From positions 1-64,000 of the forward strand of contig NZ_SPMY01000011.1 of NCBI RefSeq assembly GCF_012939955.1: 64,000 bases of DNA, read 5' to 3'. This DNA is from Candidatus Accumulibacter phosphatis. GTDB taxonomy: Bacteria > Pseudomonadota > Gammaproteobacteria > Burkholderiales > Rhodocyclaceae. The first letter of the stretch is position 1; every line of letters starts with the position of its first letter. The notes beneath the pieces were generated by a model, which did no database searches, was not told the origin of the DNA, and saw nothing but the letters and a program-made list of their open reading frames with translations. The position numbers and the translations under genes are program-made. Below, in pieces: positions 46,222-55,668 of the stretch.

Positions 46222-46467
46222 CCGTCATTGCGAGGAGGCGCAGCCGACGTGCCAATCCAGTTCCACCCTCTCACCATTTCCCGCCGTATTGATCTATTGA
46301 AAACGCGAAAAGCCGTACCTCTGGATTGCCGCGTCGGCTTCGCCTCCTCGCAATGACGTGCGGGCTGGTGTAGCGTCGCCTTCCCGACGAGACTTTCAGC
46401 AAGCCTGACAGCGGCGCGAAAACCGCAGGGCAGCCGAAATTCATAGTTTCCATACTGCGTGCAACAC
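46222..46467 (-). repeat. Right copy of the ~250-bp inverted repeat
   Basis: Reverse copy of 42657-42905: on the minus strand it starts GTGTTGCACGCAGTATGGA (46467-46449) and ends in the family B hairpin at 46361-46222. Its outer end is 5 bases from the ppk2 stop, so the repeat abuts that gene. Confidence 0.8.
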
Positions 46468-46471
46468 TACA

Positions 46472-47326
46472 TTAGCCCTTGCCGTTTCGCTGTGCCTGCT
46501 CCGCCTCGGCCGCATGATACTTGGCGGTGATTTCCTTCAGATCCACCCGCGTCGCTGGCCGCTTGAGCCCCATGTCTTCCATGGTCTCGGTGATGATCTG
46601 CGAAATGGCCAGGTTGCGGAACCACTTGTGGTTGGCGGGAATGACGTACCAGGGCGCATCCTTGCTGCTGGTCTTGCTCAGTGCTTCCTCGTAGGCTTCG
46701 ACATAGTCCGACCAGAACTCGCGCTCGGAATAATCGCCTTCGCTGATTTTCCAGTTGCGCGCCGGGTCGTCGAGTCTTTGCTTGAAGCGCGCGAGTTGCT
46801 CCTCCGGGCTGATGTGCAGGAAGAACTTGAGGATGCGCGTCCCGTTCGCGACGAGCAGCTTCTCGAAATCCTGGATCAGCTCGTAGCGCCCCGACCAGAC
46901 GGGTTTCGGAACCAGATTGTGTACCCGCACGACGAGGACGTCTTCGTAATGCGAGCGGTTGAAGACCACGATCTCGCCCCTGGCCGGGGTCCTTTTATGG
47001 GCACGCCAGAGAAAGTCGTGTGCCGCTTCCTCGGCGCTCGGTTGCTTGAAACCGAAAACCGAGGTGCCCTGCGGATTCATGCCGCTGAACAGGTGGCGGA
47101 CGACGCCATCCTTGCCGGCCGCGTCGAGCGCCTGCAGCACGACCAACAGCGACTGATTGCCGTCGGCGTAAAGCAGGGCCTGCAACTCGGCCATGCGCGC
47201 GACGTTTTTCTGGATCGCCGGCAGCGCCTCTTCCGACGAGGCATGGCCAGCAGTGTGTGCCGGGTCGATGGCGGCCAGCTTGAGTTTCTTGTCGGGGCTG
47301 ACGAAGAATTGTTTGCGATAGTCCAT
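46472..47326 (-). CDS. ppk2: Polyphosphate kinase 2 (PPK2 family)
   Basis: This 284-residue cytoplasmic enzyme uses polyphosphate to phosphorylate nucleoside mono- or diphosphates. The Walker A-like loop ALDAAGKDGVVRHLFSG and Walker B-like IVVFNRSHYEDVLVVRVHNL, with the lid residues of FFLHISPEEQLARFKQRLDDP, are typical of the short one-domain PPK2s. It follows an H+-ATPase gene by 51 bases on the same strand, so it may be co-transcribed. Nucleotide preference cannot be read from the sequence. Confidence 0.95.
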   Translation of the reverse strand: MDYRKQFFVSPDKKLKLAAIDPAHTAGHASSEEALPAIQKNVARMAELQALLYADGNQSLLVVLQALDAAGKDGVVRHLFSGMNPQGTSVFGFKQPSAEEAAHDFLWRAHKRTPARGEIVVFNRSHYEDVLVVRVHNLVPKPVWSGRYELIQDFEKLLVANGTRILKFFLHISPEEQLARFKQRLDDPARNWKISEGDYSEREFWSDYVEAYEEALSKTSSKDAPWYVIPANHKWFRNLAISQIITETMEDMGLKRPATRVDLKEITAKYHAAEAEQAQRNGKG

Positions 47327-47377
47327 GGGCTTTTCTCCTCGCGTGAGTAGCAGATGATCAGGTGAACAGGTGTCGAG

Positions 47378-49966
47378 CTAGGCGGCCGGTACGTGCGGCT
47401 GCAGCGACTGATTGACCATCTCCAGATGCTTCTGGCGACGTGCCGTCCGCTGGCTGGCAAAACGGTCGTAGACCAGGCGAACGCCGCCGAGGATGAACAT
47501 CCAGGTCGCCACGTAGAGCCACACCCAGCCGATCAGCGTCCAGGAAATCGCCGGGACCAGCAAGCCAAAGCCGCACATCAGGGCCGCCGTGAGCTGCGTT
47601 CCGGCGATGGCCCCGAGCAGCGGCGCGGCCGGGTATGGGCGCTGGAAGAACCAGTTTTCGGTACGGGTAATGAACAGCAGCAGTTGGCCGCCGCCCACCA
47701 ATTGCAGGAACATCATGGTCTGCAGTTGCGCGTGTGTCGTCAGCCCGAAGCTGGCCTGCAGATGAGGCTCCGACAACACCTTGACACCGAACAGCAACAG
47801 CCCGAAAGACTCGGCGATGAGAAAGGCGCCGAGAATCGAAGCCAGGCCGAAAATGCGCGGCAGATCCCAGCGTACCGGCCGCGGATTCACCGGCGTGTTG
47901 TCGTAGGCGATGGTCATCATCGGCAGGTCGTTGAGCAGGGACATGACGACGATCATGATCGCCGTCAAGGGCGAGAAGCCCAGGAAAATGGTCGACAGGA
48001 CGACGACGAACATGATGTCCAGGGTCAGCGCGATGCGATAGGTCAGGTAGCTGTTGATGCGCCCGAAGATGCGCCGCGCCTCGTCGATGGCGCCATTGAT
48101 CACCGACAGGCCGGGAGCCGTGAGAATCAGCGCCGCGGCGCCCCGCGCAGCATCGGTGGCCCCCGAAACCGCCGTGCCGCAATCGGCCTGTTTCAAGGCC
48201 GGTGCGTCATTGACCCCGTCGCCGGTCATCGCCACCAGGTGCCCGCGCGACTGCAAGGCCTTGACGATGGCGTACTTGTGCTCCGGGAAGACGCGCGCGA
48301 AACCATCCGCCCGCTCGATGGCGTCGATGATCGCCGGCGGCACGTTATCCGGATCCATGTCCTTGGGGAAGGCATCCGCCGCCGCGATGATGTGCGTGCC
48401 CATGCCCAACTGGCGCGCCGTCTCGATGGCGATGGCGGTGTCGTCGCCAGTGATCATCATCACCCGCACCCCCTTCTCCGCCGCCCTGTCGATGGTTTCC
48501 TTCGAGTCATCGCGTGGCGGGTCGAACATCGGCAGGATGCCGAGGAAAGACCAGCTCGCGCCGCCATCCGCCGAGCGCGCCACACCCAGTGCGCGCGCGC
48601 CCTGCGCTGCCAGCTTGTTGACCGCTTCCTTGACTTTCTGTGCGACATCCGCAGGCGCCTGGGCGAGATCGACAATCGCTTGCGGGGCGCCCTTGGCGAC
48701 CATGAAGGACTTGCCGCTGGCGTCGGCCACCGTCGCCTGGGTGCGCTTGGTCACCGGATCGAAGGCCACGAACTTGCTCAGGGTCCAGGTCTTGAGAACG
48801 CTTTGGTCCTTGAGCGCGGTAATCACGGCCGTATCGATGGCGTCCTTGTCCTCGAGCTTGGACGCCAGCGCCGCTGCCAGGATGCAGTCCTGCGGGTCGG
48901 TGGCGGCGAAGAGCATCGGCTCGCTGAGGCTCAACTGGTTTTTGGTCAGGGTGCCGGTCTTGTCCGAGCAGAGAATATCGACACCGGCCATTTCCTCGAT
49001 TGCCGAGAGCTTGGAAACGATCGCCTGTTCCTTTGACAGGGCCAGTGCACCGAGCGCCATGGTGATCGAGAAAACCGCCGGCATCGCCACCGGGATCGAA
49101 GCGACCATCAGCACGAGCACGAACTGCAGGATGCCGAGCGCGTCATCGAGGCCCCAGTCCCTGGCAATGACGATATCGTGATAGACCTTGACGCACACCA
49201 TGACCAGGGTCAGGCAGACGGCGACGATGATCAGGAAGTTGCTGATCTGGAACATCGCTTTCTGCGCGTGACTGACCGATCCGGCGCCAGCGACGAGCTG
49301 GGCGGTGCGGCCGAAGAAGGTATTGGAGCCGGTGGCGATGACCACCGCTTCCATCTCGCCCTGCTTGACGACGCTACCCGAATAGGCCTCGTCGCCGATT
49401 TTCTTTCTGGCGGGCAGCGACTCGCCAGTGAGCGCCGCCTGGTCGATCGAGGCGAAGTCACCACCGGTCAGGCGCAGATCCGCGGGCACGATCACGCCAA
49501 GACGGATCTTGACCATATCGCCGGGTACCAGCGTCGACGCCTGCACCGTGCTCCACTGACCGTCGCGCAGCACGGTTGCCTCGGGTGCCAGGCCGGCCTT
49601 GAGCGCGGCCAGCGCGTTCGAGGCCTTGCGGTCCTGCCAGTATTCGAGAGCGGCGTTGAACAGCAGCAAGGAGCCGATGATGACGAAGTCGTCCCAGTGG
49701 CCGAGCAGTGCGGAGACCAGAGCCGCCGCCTCGATGACGTAAGCCATCGAGCCGGTGAAGTAGCCGCGAATCTGCTCACCGAGCGTCTTTTCCTTGACGA
49801 TGATCGCGTTGGGACCGTATTTGGCCGTGCGCTGCTGAACTTCCGCCGCGCCGAGACCCTGCTCGGGCTTGACGCCGAGGGTCGACAAAACCTGCTCGAC
49901 CGGAATTTTTTCGAGATCCGCTTCGTTGGCAGCAGGAGCGCCTGCTTGAGTGGGGACATTGGCCAT
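47378..49966 (-). CDS. P-type (type IIIA) proton-pumping ATPase
   Basis: This 862-residue plasma-membrane ATPase is related to fungal/plant H+-ATPases. Motifs: ALTGES (actuator), CSDKTGTLTKN with the phosphorylated Asp, MITGDD and TGDGVNDAPALKQAD (hinge), plus the helix-4 SIPVAMP. The terminal helices are complete. It exports H+ or a similar cation at the cost of ATP. The downstream PPK2 may supply ATP or sense polyphosphate, which is an inference. Confidence 0.93.
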   Translation of the reverse strand: MANVPTQAGAPAANEADLEKIPVEQVLSTLGVKPEQGLGAAEVQQRTAKYGPNAIIVKEKTLGEQIRGYFTGSMAYVIEAAALVSALLGHWDDFVIIGSLLLFNAALEYWQDRKASNALAALKAGLAPEATVLRDGQWSTVQASTLVPGDMVKIRLGVIVPADLRLTGGDFASIDQAALTGESLPARKKIGDEAYSGSVVKQGEMEAVVIATGSNTFFGRTAQLVAGAGSVSHAQKAMFQISNFLIIVAVCLTLVMVCVKVYHDIVIARDWGLDDALGILQFVLVLMVASIPVAMPAVFSITMALGALALSKEQAIVSKLSAIEEMAGVDILCSDKTGTLTKNQLSLSEPMLFAATDPQDCILAAALASKLEDKDAIDTAVITALKDQSVLKTWTLSKFVAFDPVTKRTQATVADASGKSFMVAKGAPQAIVDLAQAPADVAQKVKEAVNKLAAQGARALGVARSADGGASWSFLGILPMFDPPRDDSKETIDRAAEKGVRVMMITGDDTAIAIETARQLGMGTHIIAAADAFPKDMDPDNVPPAIIDAIERADGFARVFPEHKYAIVKALQSRGHLVAMTGDGVNDAPALKQADCGTAVSGATDAARGAAALILTAPGLSVINGAIDEARRIFGRINSYLTYRIALTLDIMFVVVLSTIFLGFSPLTAIMIVVMSLLNDLPMMTIAYDNTPVNPRPVRWDLPRIFGLASILGAFLIAESFGLLLFGVKVLSEPHLQASFGLTTHAQLQTMMFLQLVGGGQLLLFITRTENWFFQRPYPAAPLLGAIAGTQLTAALMCGFGLLVPAISWTLIGWVWLYVATWMFILGGVRLVYDRFASQRTARRQKHLEMVNQSLQPHVPAA

Positions 49967-50086
49967 ACATTCCTCCCGTGAAAAAGGAAATAAAGGTAAT
50001 GAAACATCAAGCCTTAGGCGATTGCCGGGAAAAACGCTGGCCTCTCGGAGCTTCGTCCCGGGGTGAAAATATAACGGTACGGTGAT

Positions 50087-51005
50087 TTACTTGCTTGCAG
50101 CGGCCGGTGCCGGTGCGGGTGCCGGTGCAGCGGCCGGTGCAGGTGCGGCTACCGACACTTCGATAATCTCGATCTTGGCCTTGGCTTTGAGATCCTCGAG
50201 ATCCTTTTTCAGGTTCTGCTGCTGCAGATGTTGGGCCAGGTCGGGTTTGACTTCGTCAAAGGGTGGCGCCTCTATCGGCCGGGTATCTTCCAGCAAAATG
50301 ACGTGATAGCCGTACTGGGTCTTGACCGGTTCTTGCGTGAATGTGCCCTTTTCCAGCTTGCTGATGGCGCCGCTGAACTCCGGCACCATACTGCTCACGT
50401 CAAACCAGCCCAGATCACCGCCCCGCAGCTTGGAGCCGGCATCAGCGGATTTTTCCATGGCCAGCTTCGCGAACGATGCCGCATCGTCCTTCAGCTTGGC
50501 AATAATTGCATTCGCCTCGGCTTCGCTCTCGACGAGGATGTGGCGCGCCTTGTATTCGCTGCCAGTAACGGTGGCCTTGATACGCTCGTACTCGGCTTTC
50601 AGCATTTCGTCACTGACTGGATTGTGCTTGATGAAATCCTGTACATAAGCGTCGGCCAGAACCGATTGCCGGAGGATCTCGAGTTGCTCGGTGACTTCGG
50701 GCAATTTATCCAGGCTTTTTTTTCACCGCTGCCTCTGCGATCAGCGTTTGCATGGTCAGCTTGTCGATGATGCTCTTTCTGGCTTCCGGAGTGTCCACTT
50801 CGCCGGCGCTGGCACCGTGCGCGATGATCATGTCGACACGGCTCTTGTTGATGGCGGTGCCGTTCACGGTCGCCACGGCCACTCCCTTAACCGCTGGTGC
50901 CGCTGCCGGCGCTGCAGATTGTGCATTTTGCTCGGAGTTGCAGGCGCTGAGGACCAGCAGCGAAGCGGCGCTGGCGAGCAGAACTCGGGATTTGATGGAT
51001 TTCAT
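50087..51005 (-). pseudogene. Parvulin-type peptidyl-prolyl isomerase lipoprotein, split by an extra base in a T8 run
   Basis: Starts MKSIKSRVLLASAASLLVLSAC with a lipobox (LSAC), so it is an envelope lipoprotein. The isomerase domain (YKARHILVESEAEANAIIAKL, GGDLGWFDVSSMVPEF, VKTQYGYHVILLEDTRP) is SurA/PrsA-like. The tail is an Ala/Pro repeat. The frame breaks at the T8 run 50716-50723. Seven bases give AAVKKSLDKLPEVTEQ and a 305-residue protein. Co-directional with the HAD and sulfatase genes upstream. Confidence 0.88.
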
Positions 51006-51096
51006 TGATGCTTCCTTGGGATATATGTACTGCTCCGCAAAGACCAGGCGGAACTGGGAACTGGGAACTGGGCTCAGATTGCCCCGTACGCTTGCC

Positions 51097-52134
51097 TCAC
51101 TCGAAACTGAAGATCTTCTTCCAGTCCTTCTTCATGCTGATGACTGTCCAGCCCTGCTTTTGCGCCTCGTCATAGAGGGCCTGCGTGAAGGCGCCGACCT
51201 TGGTCGCCGGCAGCCCTTGTGCTGGACCATAAGCATATTCACGTTCGCCATCGTCGTGCATCACCAGCATCGACAGGCGCGCACCGTCCCCCGCCTTGGT
51301 GTATTCCAGCATCTGCTGATCACCCGAGGTGTTGCCAACGGCCATGTGCGGGCGTCGACCAATCATCAAATGGATGCCCTCGACCTTGCCGGCGTTGTTG
51401 TCGTTGAGCAGCAGCTTCGGCTCCTTGGTCAAAAAGGGCGAGCCGTCCCTGGCGTAGCCGTACTTTGTGCCGACCGCACTACCCACCACCTGCTCGGGAG
51501 GAATGCCATAGACCGCCTCGGAATACTGACGCACGAAGTCCTGCCCGCCACCGGTGACGATCCAGGTCTTGTAAGCATTCGCCCGTAGATAGGTCAGCAC
51601 TTCCTGCATCGGCAGGTAGGTGAGCTCGGTATAGTGCCTCTTCCAGCGTGGGTCCTTCGCTTCAGCCAGCCACTTCTTCGCCTCGGCGCTAAAGCTGTCC
51701 ACCGACATGCCGGTCAGCGTGGCCATGGCGAGCTTTTCGAGGTCGGGCAGCGTCAGTTTGGCGATGGCCGCACGATCGCCTTTGAGTATTTCCAGCACCG
51801 TCGAGTAGGGCGCGACCTTGGCCAGTTCAGGCTTCGCCTTGACCAGTGCTGGCACGCTCTCGAGGATGTACATCACCTGCGAGTACATCGGGTGCTCGAC
51901 CCACAGCGTACCGTCCTGGTCAAAAGTGGCGATGCGCTCGGCGGGCGGCACGAACTTCGGGCTGCCCTGCATAGTGGTCTCTTCTACAAAGGTAATGATC
52001 GCCTGCTTGGCGGCACCGTCGTTCCAGGACGGCAACGGGTCTGTTTGCGCCTGGGCATGCATGCCCAGGGCGAGCAGTGCCGTCAATGCCAGAAAACGGG
52101 TAAACGCTGAAAAGGACGGTGTGGTTCCAGTCAT
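51097..52134 (-). CDS. Secreted haloacid dehalogenase-like phosphatase
   Basis: This ~345-residue protein from ATG 52134 has a signal peptide (to about HAQAQ) and the HAD motif I FDQDGTLW, motif II (VTGGGQDF) and a late DNNAGK/GNTSGDQQM region. It is an exported phosphatase of the family with a large cap. A 91-base gap separates it from the parvulin gene, and it follows the sulfatase gene, so the three may act together on exported substrates. Confidence 0.88.
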   Translation of the reverse strand: MTGTTPSFSAFTRFLALTALLALGMHAQAQTDPLPSWNDGAAKQAIITFVEETTMQGSPKFVPPAERIATFDQDGTLWVEHPMYSQVMYILESVPALVKAKPELAKVAPYSTVLEILKGDRAAIAKLTLPDLEKLAMATLTGMSVDSFSAEAKKWLAEAKDPRWKRHYTELTYLPMQEVLTYLRANAYKTWIVTGGGQDFVRQYSEAVYGIPPEQVVGSAVGTKYGYARDGSPFLTKEPKLLLNDNNAGKVEGIHLMIGRRPHMAVGNTSGDQQMLEYTKAGDGARLSMLVMHDDGEREYAYGPAQGLPATKVGAFTQALYDEAQKQGWTVISMKKDWKKIFSFE

Positions 52135-52161
52135 GTTTCGTCTCCAAAAACACCAGAAAAA

Positions 52162-52185
52162 CGGGCGCCCGATAACAGGCGCCCG
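52162..52185 (-). terminator. Rho-independent terminator after the sulfatase gene
   Basis: CGGGCGCC/GGCGCCCG (8-bp perfect arms, 8-base loop) followed on the minus strand by TTTTTC. It lies 29 bases past the sulfatase stop and before the HAD start, so the HAD gene has a separate or read-through promoter. Confidence 0.75.
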
Positions 52186-52213
52186 CGCAGTCACAAGTCG
52201 TCAGCCCGCGGGC

Positions 52214-54064
52214 TCAATCGTGCCCGTTGTTACCACCCTTCTGCATGGCCTTGAGGATACCGTCCAGATTGTAGGTTTCGGGAGCCTGCATCGGCGGGAA
52301 CTCCCTGTACGAAGACAGCTCCTTCTCCCACAGCAACTGCCCGATCGGCAACATGTTCCAGTTGTAGATATAGGCGTTGCCGGGAGAGCCAAGCGCACCG
52401 CCGTAGCCCAGCAGGGACTTCGCGTCGGCACCGACCGTTTGCTCGAAGGGATCGCGCTTGAGGTTGAGGAGCTGGGTCCAGTGGAAACTGGTGGCGCCAA
52501 ACAAGCCGCCGGTCGCCGTGTCAGGCACGATCGTGTAGTACATCTTCCAGTTCTTGTAGCGCACCGCCGATGGTTGCGAGCCGGTGTAGTAGAAGAACAC
52601 CTCACGCGCCGATTTCTCGGACTTGCCGGTCAGGTAGTCGGTCTGGTCAACGCCGTCGAGCTTGGTCTTGACGATGCCGGGGTAGGTGCCGGCCATGATC
52701 TGCTCGTTCAGCGCATTGCCCTTGAGCCCACCAGCGATATTGACCAGCGTCGGCACCCAGTCGAGCGAGGCGAAGATATCGTCCTTGACCGTGCCCGGCT
52801 TGATGACACCCGGCCAGCGCACGAGCATCGGCGCGCGCATGCCGCCTTCCCAGGTGGTCAGCTTGCCACCTTTGAACGGAGTGGTGCCGCCGTCCGGGAA
52901 AGTGATGTTCTCGGCGCCGTTGTCGGTGGTGAAGACGATGATGGTGTTGTCGAGTTGACCCATGGCTTCGAGTTTCTTGATCACTTCGCCGATGTTGTCG
53001 TCCATCTGCTTCATGCCCGCTTCGTTGGTGCCCCAGTCCTTGCCACCGGCTTCACCCACCATGGCCTCGTACTTCGGCGGCAGCACGGTCGTGATGTGCA
53101 TGCGTGCCGGGTTGTACCAGACGAAGAATGGTTTGCCGGTCTTCTTCGGATCGTTGCGGTCGAGGAAGTCGATGACCTTGGCCGAAATTTCTTCGTCGAC
53201 GGTCCGCGAGCGATCCAGGGTCAGCGGTCCTTCGTCCTTGCAGGTGGTGTTCTTCTGCGTGCCGTCGCTGGACTTGCACCAGATGACCGGCCGCGGTGGG
53301 GTCAGGCAGGTCCCTGTTTTGGGATCGATGGCGCCTGGCACCTCTGGCAAACCGGTGATTGGCGTGTTCGTGCACGGCGGCGCAATGCCCTGCACCAGCG
53401 GCGTCTTGTTGATGTCGACGAAGCTCACGCCCTGCATGGCGTCGAGGTGGTACAGGTAGCCCCAGTATTCCTGGAAGCCGTGCGAAGTCGGCAGTGCCTC
53501 GAAATGGTCGCCGAGGTGGTTTTTACCGAACTCGCCAGTGTTGTAGCCAAGGTCGAGCAGGAACCTGGCCAGCGCCGGCGTGCCCGGACGCAACCAGGAC
53601 GGGCTGCCCGGCAGTTGCGGCGGGATCATGCCCGTACGCAGCGGGTGCATGCCGGTGAAGAAGGCGTTGCGCCCCGCCGTACAGCTTTGCTCGGCGTAAT
53701 AGGTCATGAATTTCGCACCTTCCTTGCCGATGCGATCGATGTTCGGCGTTTCACCGACCATCAGGCCCTGATGATAAATACCCGGCTGCATCCAGCCGAT
53801 GTCGTCGCCCATGATGAACAGGATATTGGGCTTGTTGGCGCTGGAGGCGGCACTCGGGGTCGCACCCGGAGTGGCAGCCGGAGTCGCAGCCGGAGTCGCA
53901 GCCGGTGCGGCAGCGGGGGCGGCAGTCGGGGTCACGACGCTTGGAGTCGTCGCACTGGGAGTCTCGCTCGGGGTCGTGGGCAAAGCGAAGACCGCCCCGA
54001 TACACAACGCCAGCGCAGCGGGAATTGTCAGTAGTCGAAAACGGAATCTCGAGATACGTTTCAT
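52214..54064 (-). CDS. Arylsulfatase (C-x-A-x-R type), exported
   Basis: This 616-residue sulfatase starts at ATG 54064 (MKRISRFRFRLLTIPAAL, signal peptide) with AGGAGAAAG upstream. A low-complexity Thr/Pro/Ala linker runs from ~30 to 75. The catalytic site is C128-T-A-G-R with metal ligands D87/D88 (MGDDIGW). This C-x-A-x-R pattern suits maturation by an anaerobic-type radical SAM enzyme rather than only FGE, and neither is in the window. The remainder (FVWYNPARMHITTVLP, FTTDNGAENITFPDGG) fits the family. Confidence 0.93.
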   Translation of the reverse strand: MKRISRFRFRLLTIPAALALCIGAVFALPTTPSETPSATTPSVVTPTAAPAAAPAATPAATPAATPGATPSAASSANKPNILFIMGDDIGWMQPGIYHQGLMVGETPNIDRIGKEGAKFMTYYAEQSCTAGRNAFFTGMHPLRTGMIPPQLPGSPSWLRPGTPALARFLLDLGYNTGEFGKNHLGDHFEALPTSHGFQEYWGYLYHLDAMQGVSFVDINKTPLVQGIAPPCTNTPITGLPEVPGAIDPKTGTCLTPPRPVIWCKSSDGTQKNTTCKDEGPLTLDRSRTVDEEISAKVIDFLDRNDPKKTGKPFFVWYNPARMHITTVLPPKYEAMVGEAGGKDWGTNEAGMKQMDDNIGEVIKKLEAMGQLDNTIIVFTTDNGAENITFPDGGTTPFKGGKLTTWEGGMRAPMLVRWPGVIKPGTVKDDIFASLDWVPTLVNIAGGLKGNALNEQIMAGTYPGIVKTKLDGVDQTDYLTGKSEKSAREVFFYYTGSQPSAVRYKNWKMYYTIVPDTATGGLFGATSFHWTQLLNLKRDPFEQTVGADAKSLLGYGGALGSPGNAYIYNWNMLPIGQLLWEKELSSYREFPPMQAPETYNLDGILKAMQKGGNNGHD

Positions 54065-54553
54065 TTTCTTTCTCCTATGTTGTCTGTCCTGCCATAACAA
54101 GAACAATATGTTCCGCCCGCAGCAGCGAGCGCCGGTGCCGGACACGGTAATCAAGAACCGCTTACAGAGGTGCTGCGCCCGCGAGACCGAAACGTCCCGC
54201 GCCCCCGCAGCGGTGTGTCTCCAGCAGTGTTTTCAGCAGTGCCAGGACGATCATCCTACGCCGGGCAAGTGTCATTACCGTCGATTCAAAAAGCGTGCCG
54301 ATCATCGCACAGAAAAGCCAGGAGCACGCGACTGACGGGCGGCGATTTCCAGCTGCCGTCGAGAATCGCCTGTGCGCGCCACTACTCTCGCAGCCAGATC
54401 GAGTAGAGCCTGCCGGATGGCTGACGCTTTAACCACTTCCCTTTCCGGAAGGTTTGCGCCTCTTCGTCGAATAATCCCTCGGCCTGCAGCAGCCGGCACC
54501 CACCGATCAGCTGTCGATTGCCGATTGCCGACTGACGGCGCGGGTCGCAGCTC
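54065..54553. other. Gene-free interval (489 bp)
   Basis: Upstream region of the sulfatase gene. No recognisable gene or clear promoter was seen. Confidence 0.4.
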
Positions 54554-55051
54554 TCAGCCGGCAGCCCGCGCGACCTTGAGCGCCGCTTGCAGCTTGGCTT
54601 CTTCCTGGTGCGTCAGATTGGTTTCGAGGACCTTGCCGCCGGTACCCTGCAGTGCGGCCAGCACCTGCTCGGGACTCGCGTGGCGGATCAGCACGAAGAG
54701 GACCGAGCTGCCGTTCTGGAAAGTCGCGGCCAGGTCCTTTAGGAAATCCTCGTCGACGCCCGCGCCCGCCAGTGCGCCTCTGATCGCACCACTGCGCGCA
54801 TCGCTGGCCATACCAAGAGTCGGTTCCATCACGATCGCCCCGACCAGCGTGTTCCAGAAGCCTTTGTGTGCTTCGACCTCGACAGCCGGCTTGGACATCC
54901 TCAACAGGGTCACCTCGCCCTGATCATCCTTGACGGCGACGAGGGCTTGCTCGAGATCGATGAGATGATCCTGTTGCAGCCTGCGCAGCTTGGTGCGGAC
55001 CTCTTCGGCCTTGAATTGATCATCGTAGGCAATTACCGCGAGCTTGCTCAT
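54554..55051 (-). CDS. DUF1269 domain protein
   Basis: This 165-residue protein starts MSKLAVIAYDDQFKAEEVRT at ATG 55051 with GGAGAACG upstream. The DUF1269 layout includes the RLQQDHLIDLEQALVAVKDDQG start, the hydrophobic/Gly-rich middle (FWNTLVGAIVMEPTLGMASDARSGAIRGALAGAG) and SSVLFVLIRHASPEQVLAAL. It is a membrane-associated protein of unknown function, often stress-linked. Confidence 0.85.
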   Translation of the reverse strand: MSKLAVIAYDDQFKAEEVRTKLRRLQQDHLIDLEQALVAVKDDQGEVTLLRMSKPAVEVEAHKGFWNTLVGAIVMEPTLGMASDARSGAIRGALAGAGVDEDFLKDLAATFQNGSSVLFVLIRHASPEQVLAALQGTGGKVLETNLTHQEEAKLQAALKVARAAG

Positions 55052-55227
55052 GAAACGTTCTCCTAGCTTGGTTGAGTCACAGTGACCGGAGCTCGTGCTC
55101 CGATAGAATCGCGACGCCATGGCAATCGCTTGAAATCCGTTGGCGGTCGCCCGCCATCTTCGCCCGGCAGAATATCGCCTGTCGAGCAGCGGCTGGCAAA
55201 TCACCGAACGAGCCGCCTGCCAGCGCC

Positions 55228-55359
55228 TCAGTCTTTCCCTTCTTCGAAAGGAATGCGCGCATCATCCTCGAAGCGCGCCTTGCGCTTGCGGCCGAACACC
55301 CAGATCACAATGCCGGCGAAGGCGGCGATCAGGAGCCAATGATAGACGCTCAAATCCAT
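55228..55359 (-). CDS. ccoQ: CcoQ/FixQ-like small membrane subunit
   Basis: A 43-residue protein, MDLSVYHWLLIAAFAGIVIW followed by VFGRKRKARFEDDARIPFEE, with one transmembrane helix then a basic and an acidic segment, exactly the plan of cbb3-type oxidase subunit 3 (CcoQ). GAGGAG lies 7 bases before ATG 55359, which I choose over the ATG at 55365. No ccoN, ccoO or ccoP is nearby, so it is an orphan copy or a look-alike. Confidence 0.7.
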   Translation of the reverse strand: MDLSVYHWLLIAAFAGIVIWVFGRKRKARFEDDARIPFEEGKD

Positions 55360-55365
55360 GTTCAT

Positions 55366-55668
55366 TCTCCTCGTCACATTAACGCGTCATGACCTGTCGA
55401 GAGGCGCCAGATGATGATGAACCCTGGCGCCGCGTAGTGTTTCGGCGCCCGACATTCTACCTCAGCGCGGTGCGACCGGATGCAGCAAGCCGAAGCGCAG
55501 GCACGGCAATTCATCAAGCTGCAGAGGCCGGGGCACAAGCACCCGCAAGCTTGGCAGGCCAGTCCCGGCAAGCCGCTGCCGCAGACGAAGGAGTGCCTGA
55601 AAATGCTATATTTGCCGTATTCCGTTTCGCCACACCGCCATGAGCCGCAGCACAACTGGATGACTGAC
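55366..55668. other. Intergenic interval (303 bp)
   Basis: Divergent promoter region between the CcoQ-like gene and the DUF4124 gene. I see no further feature. Confidence 0.4.

Noticed and set aside
51818-54034. Long plus-strand open frame opposite the HAD and sulfatase genes
   Set aside because: Shadow of the sulfatase and HAD genes with repetitive Gly/Arg/Ser content at the end opposite the Thr/Pro linker.
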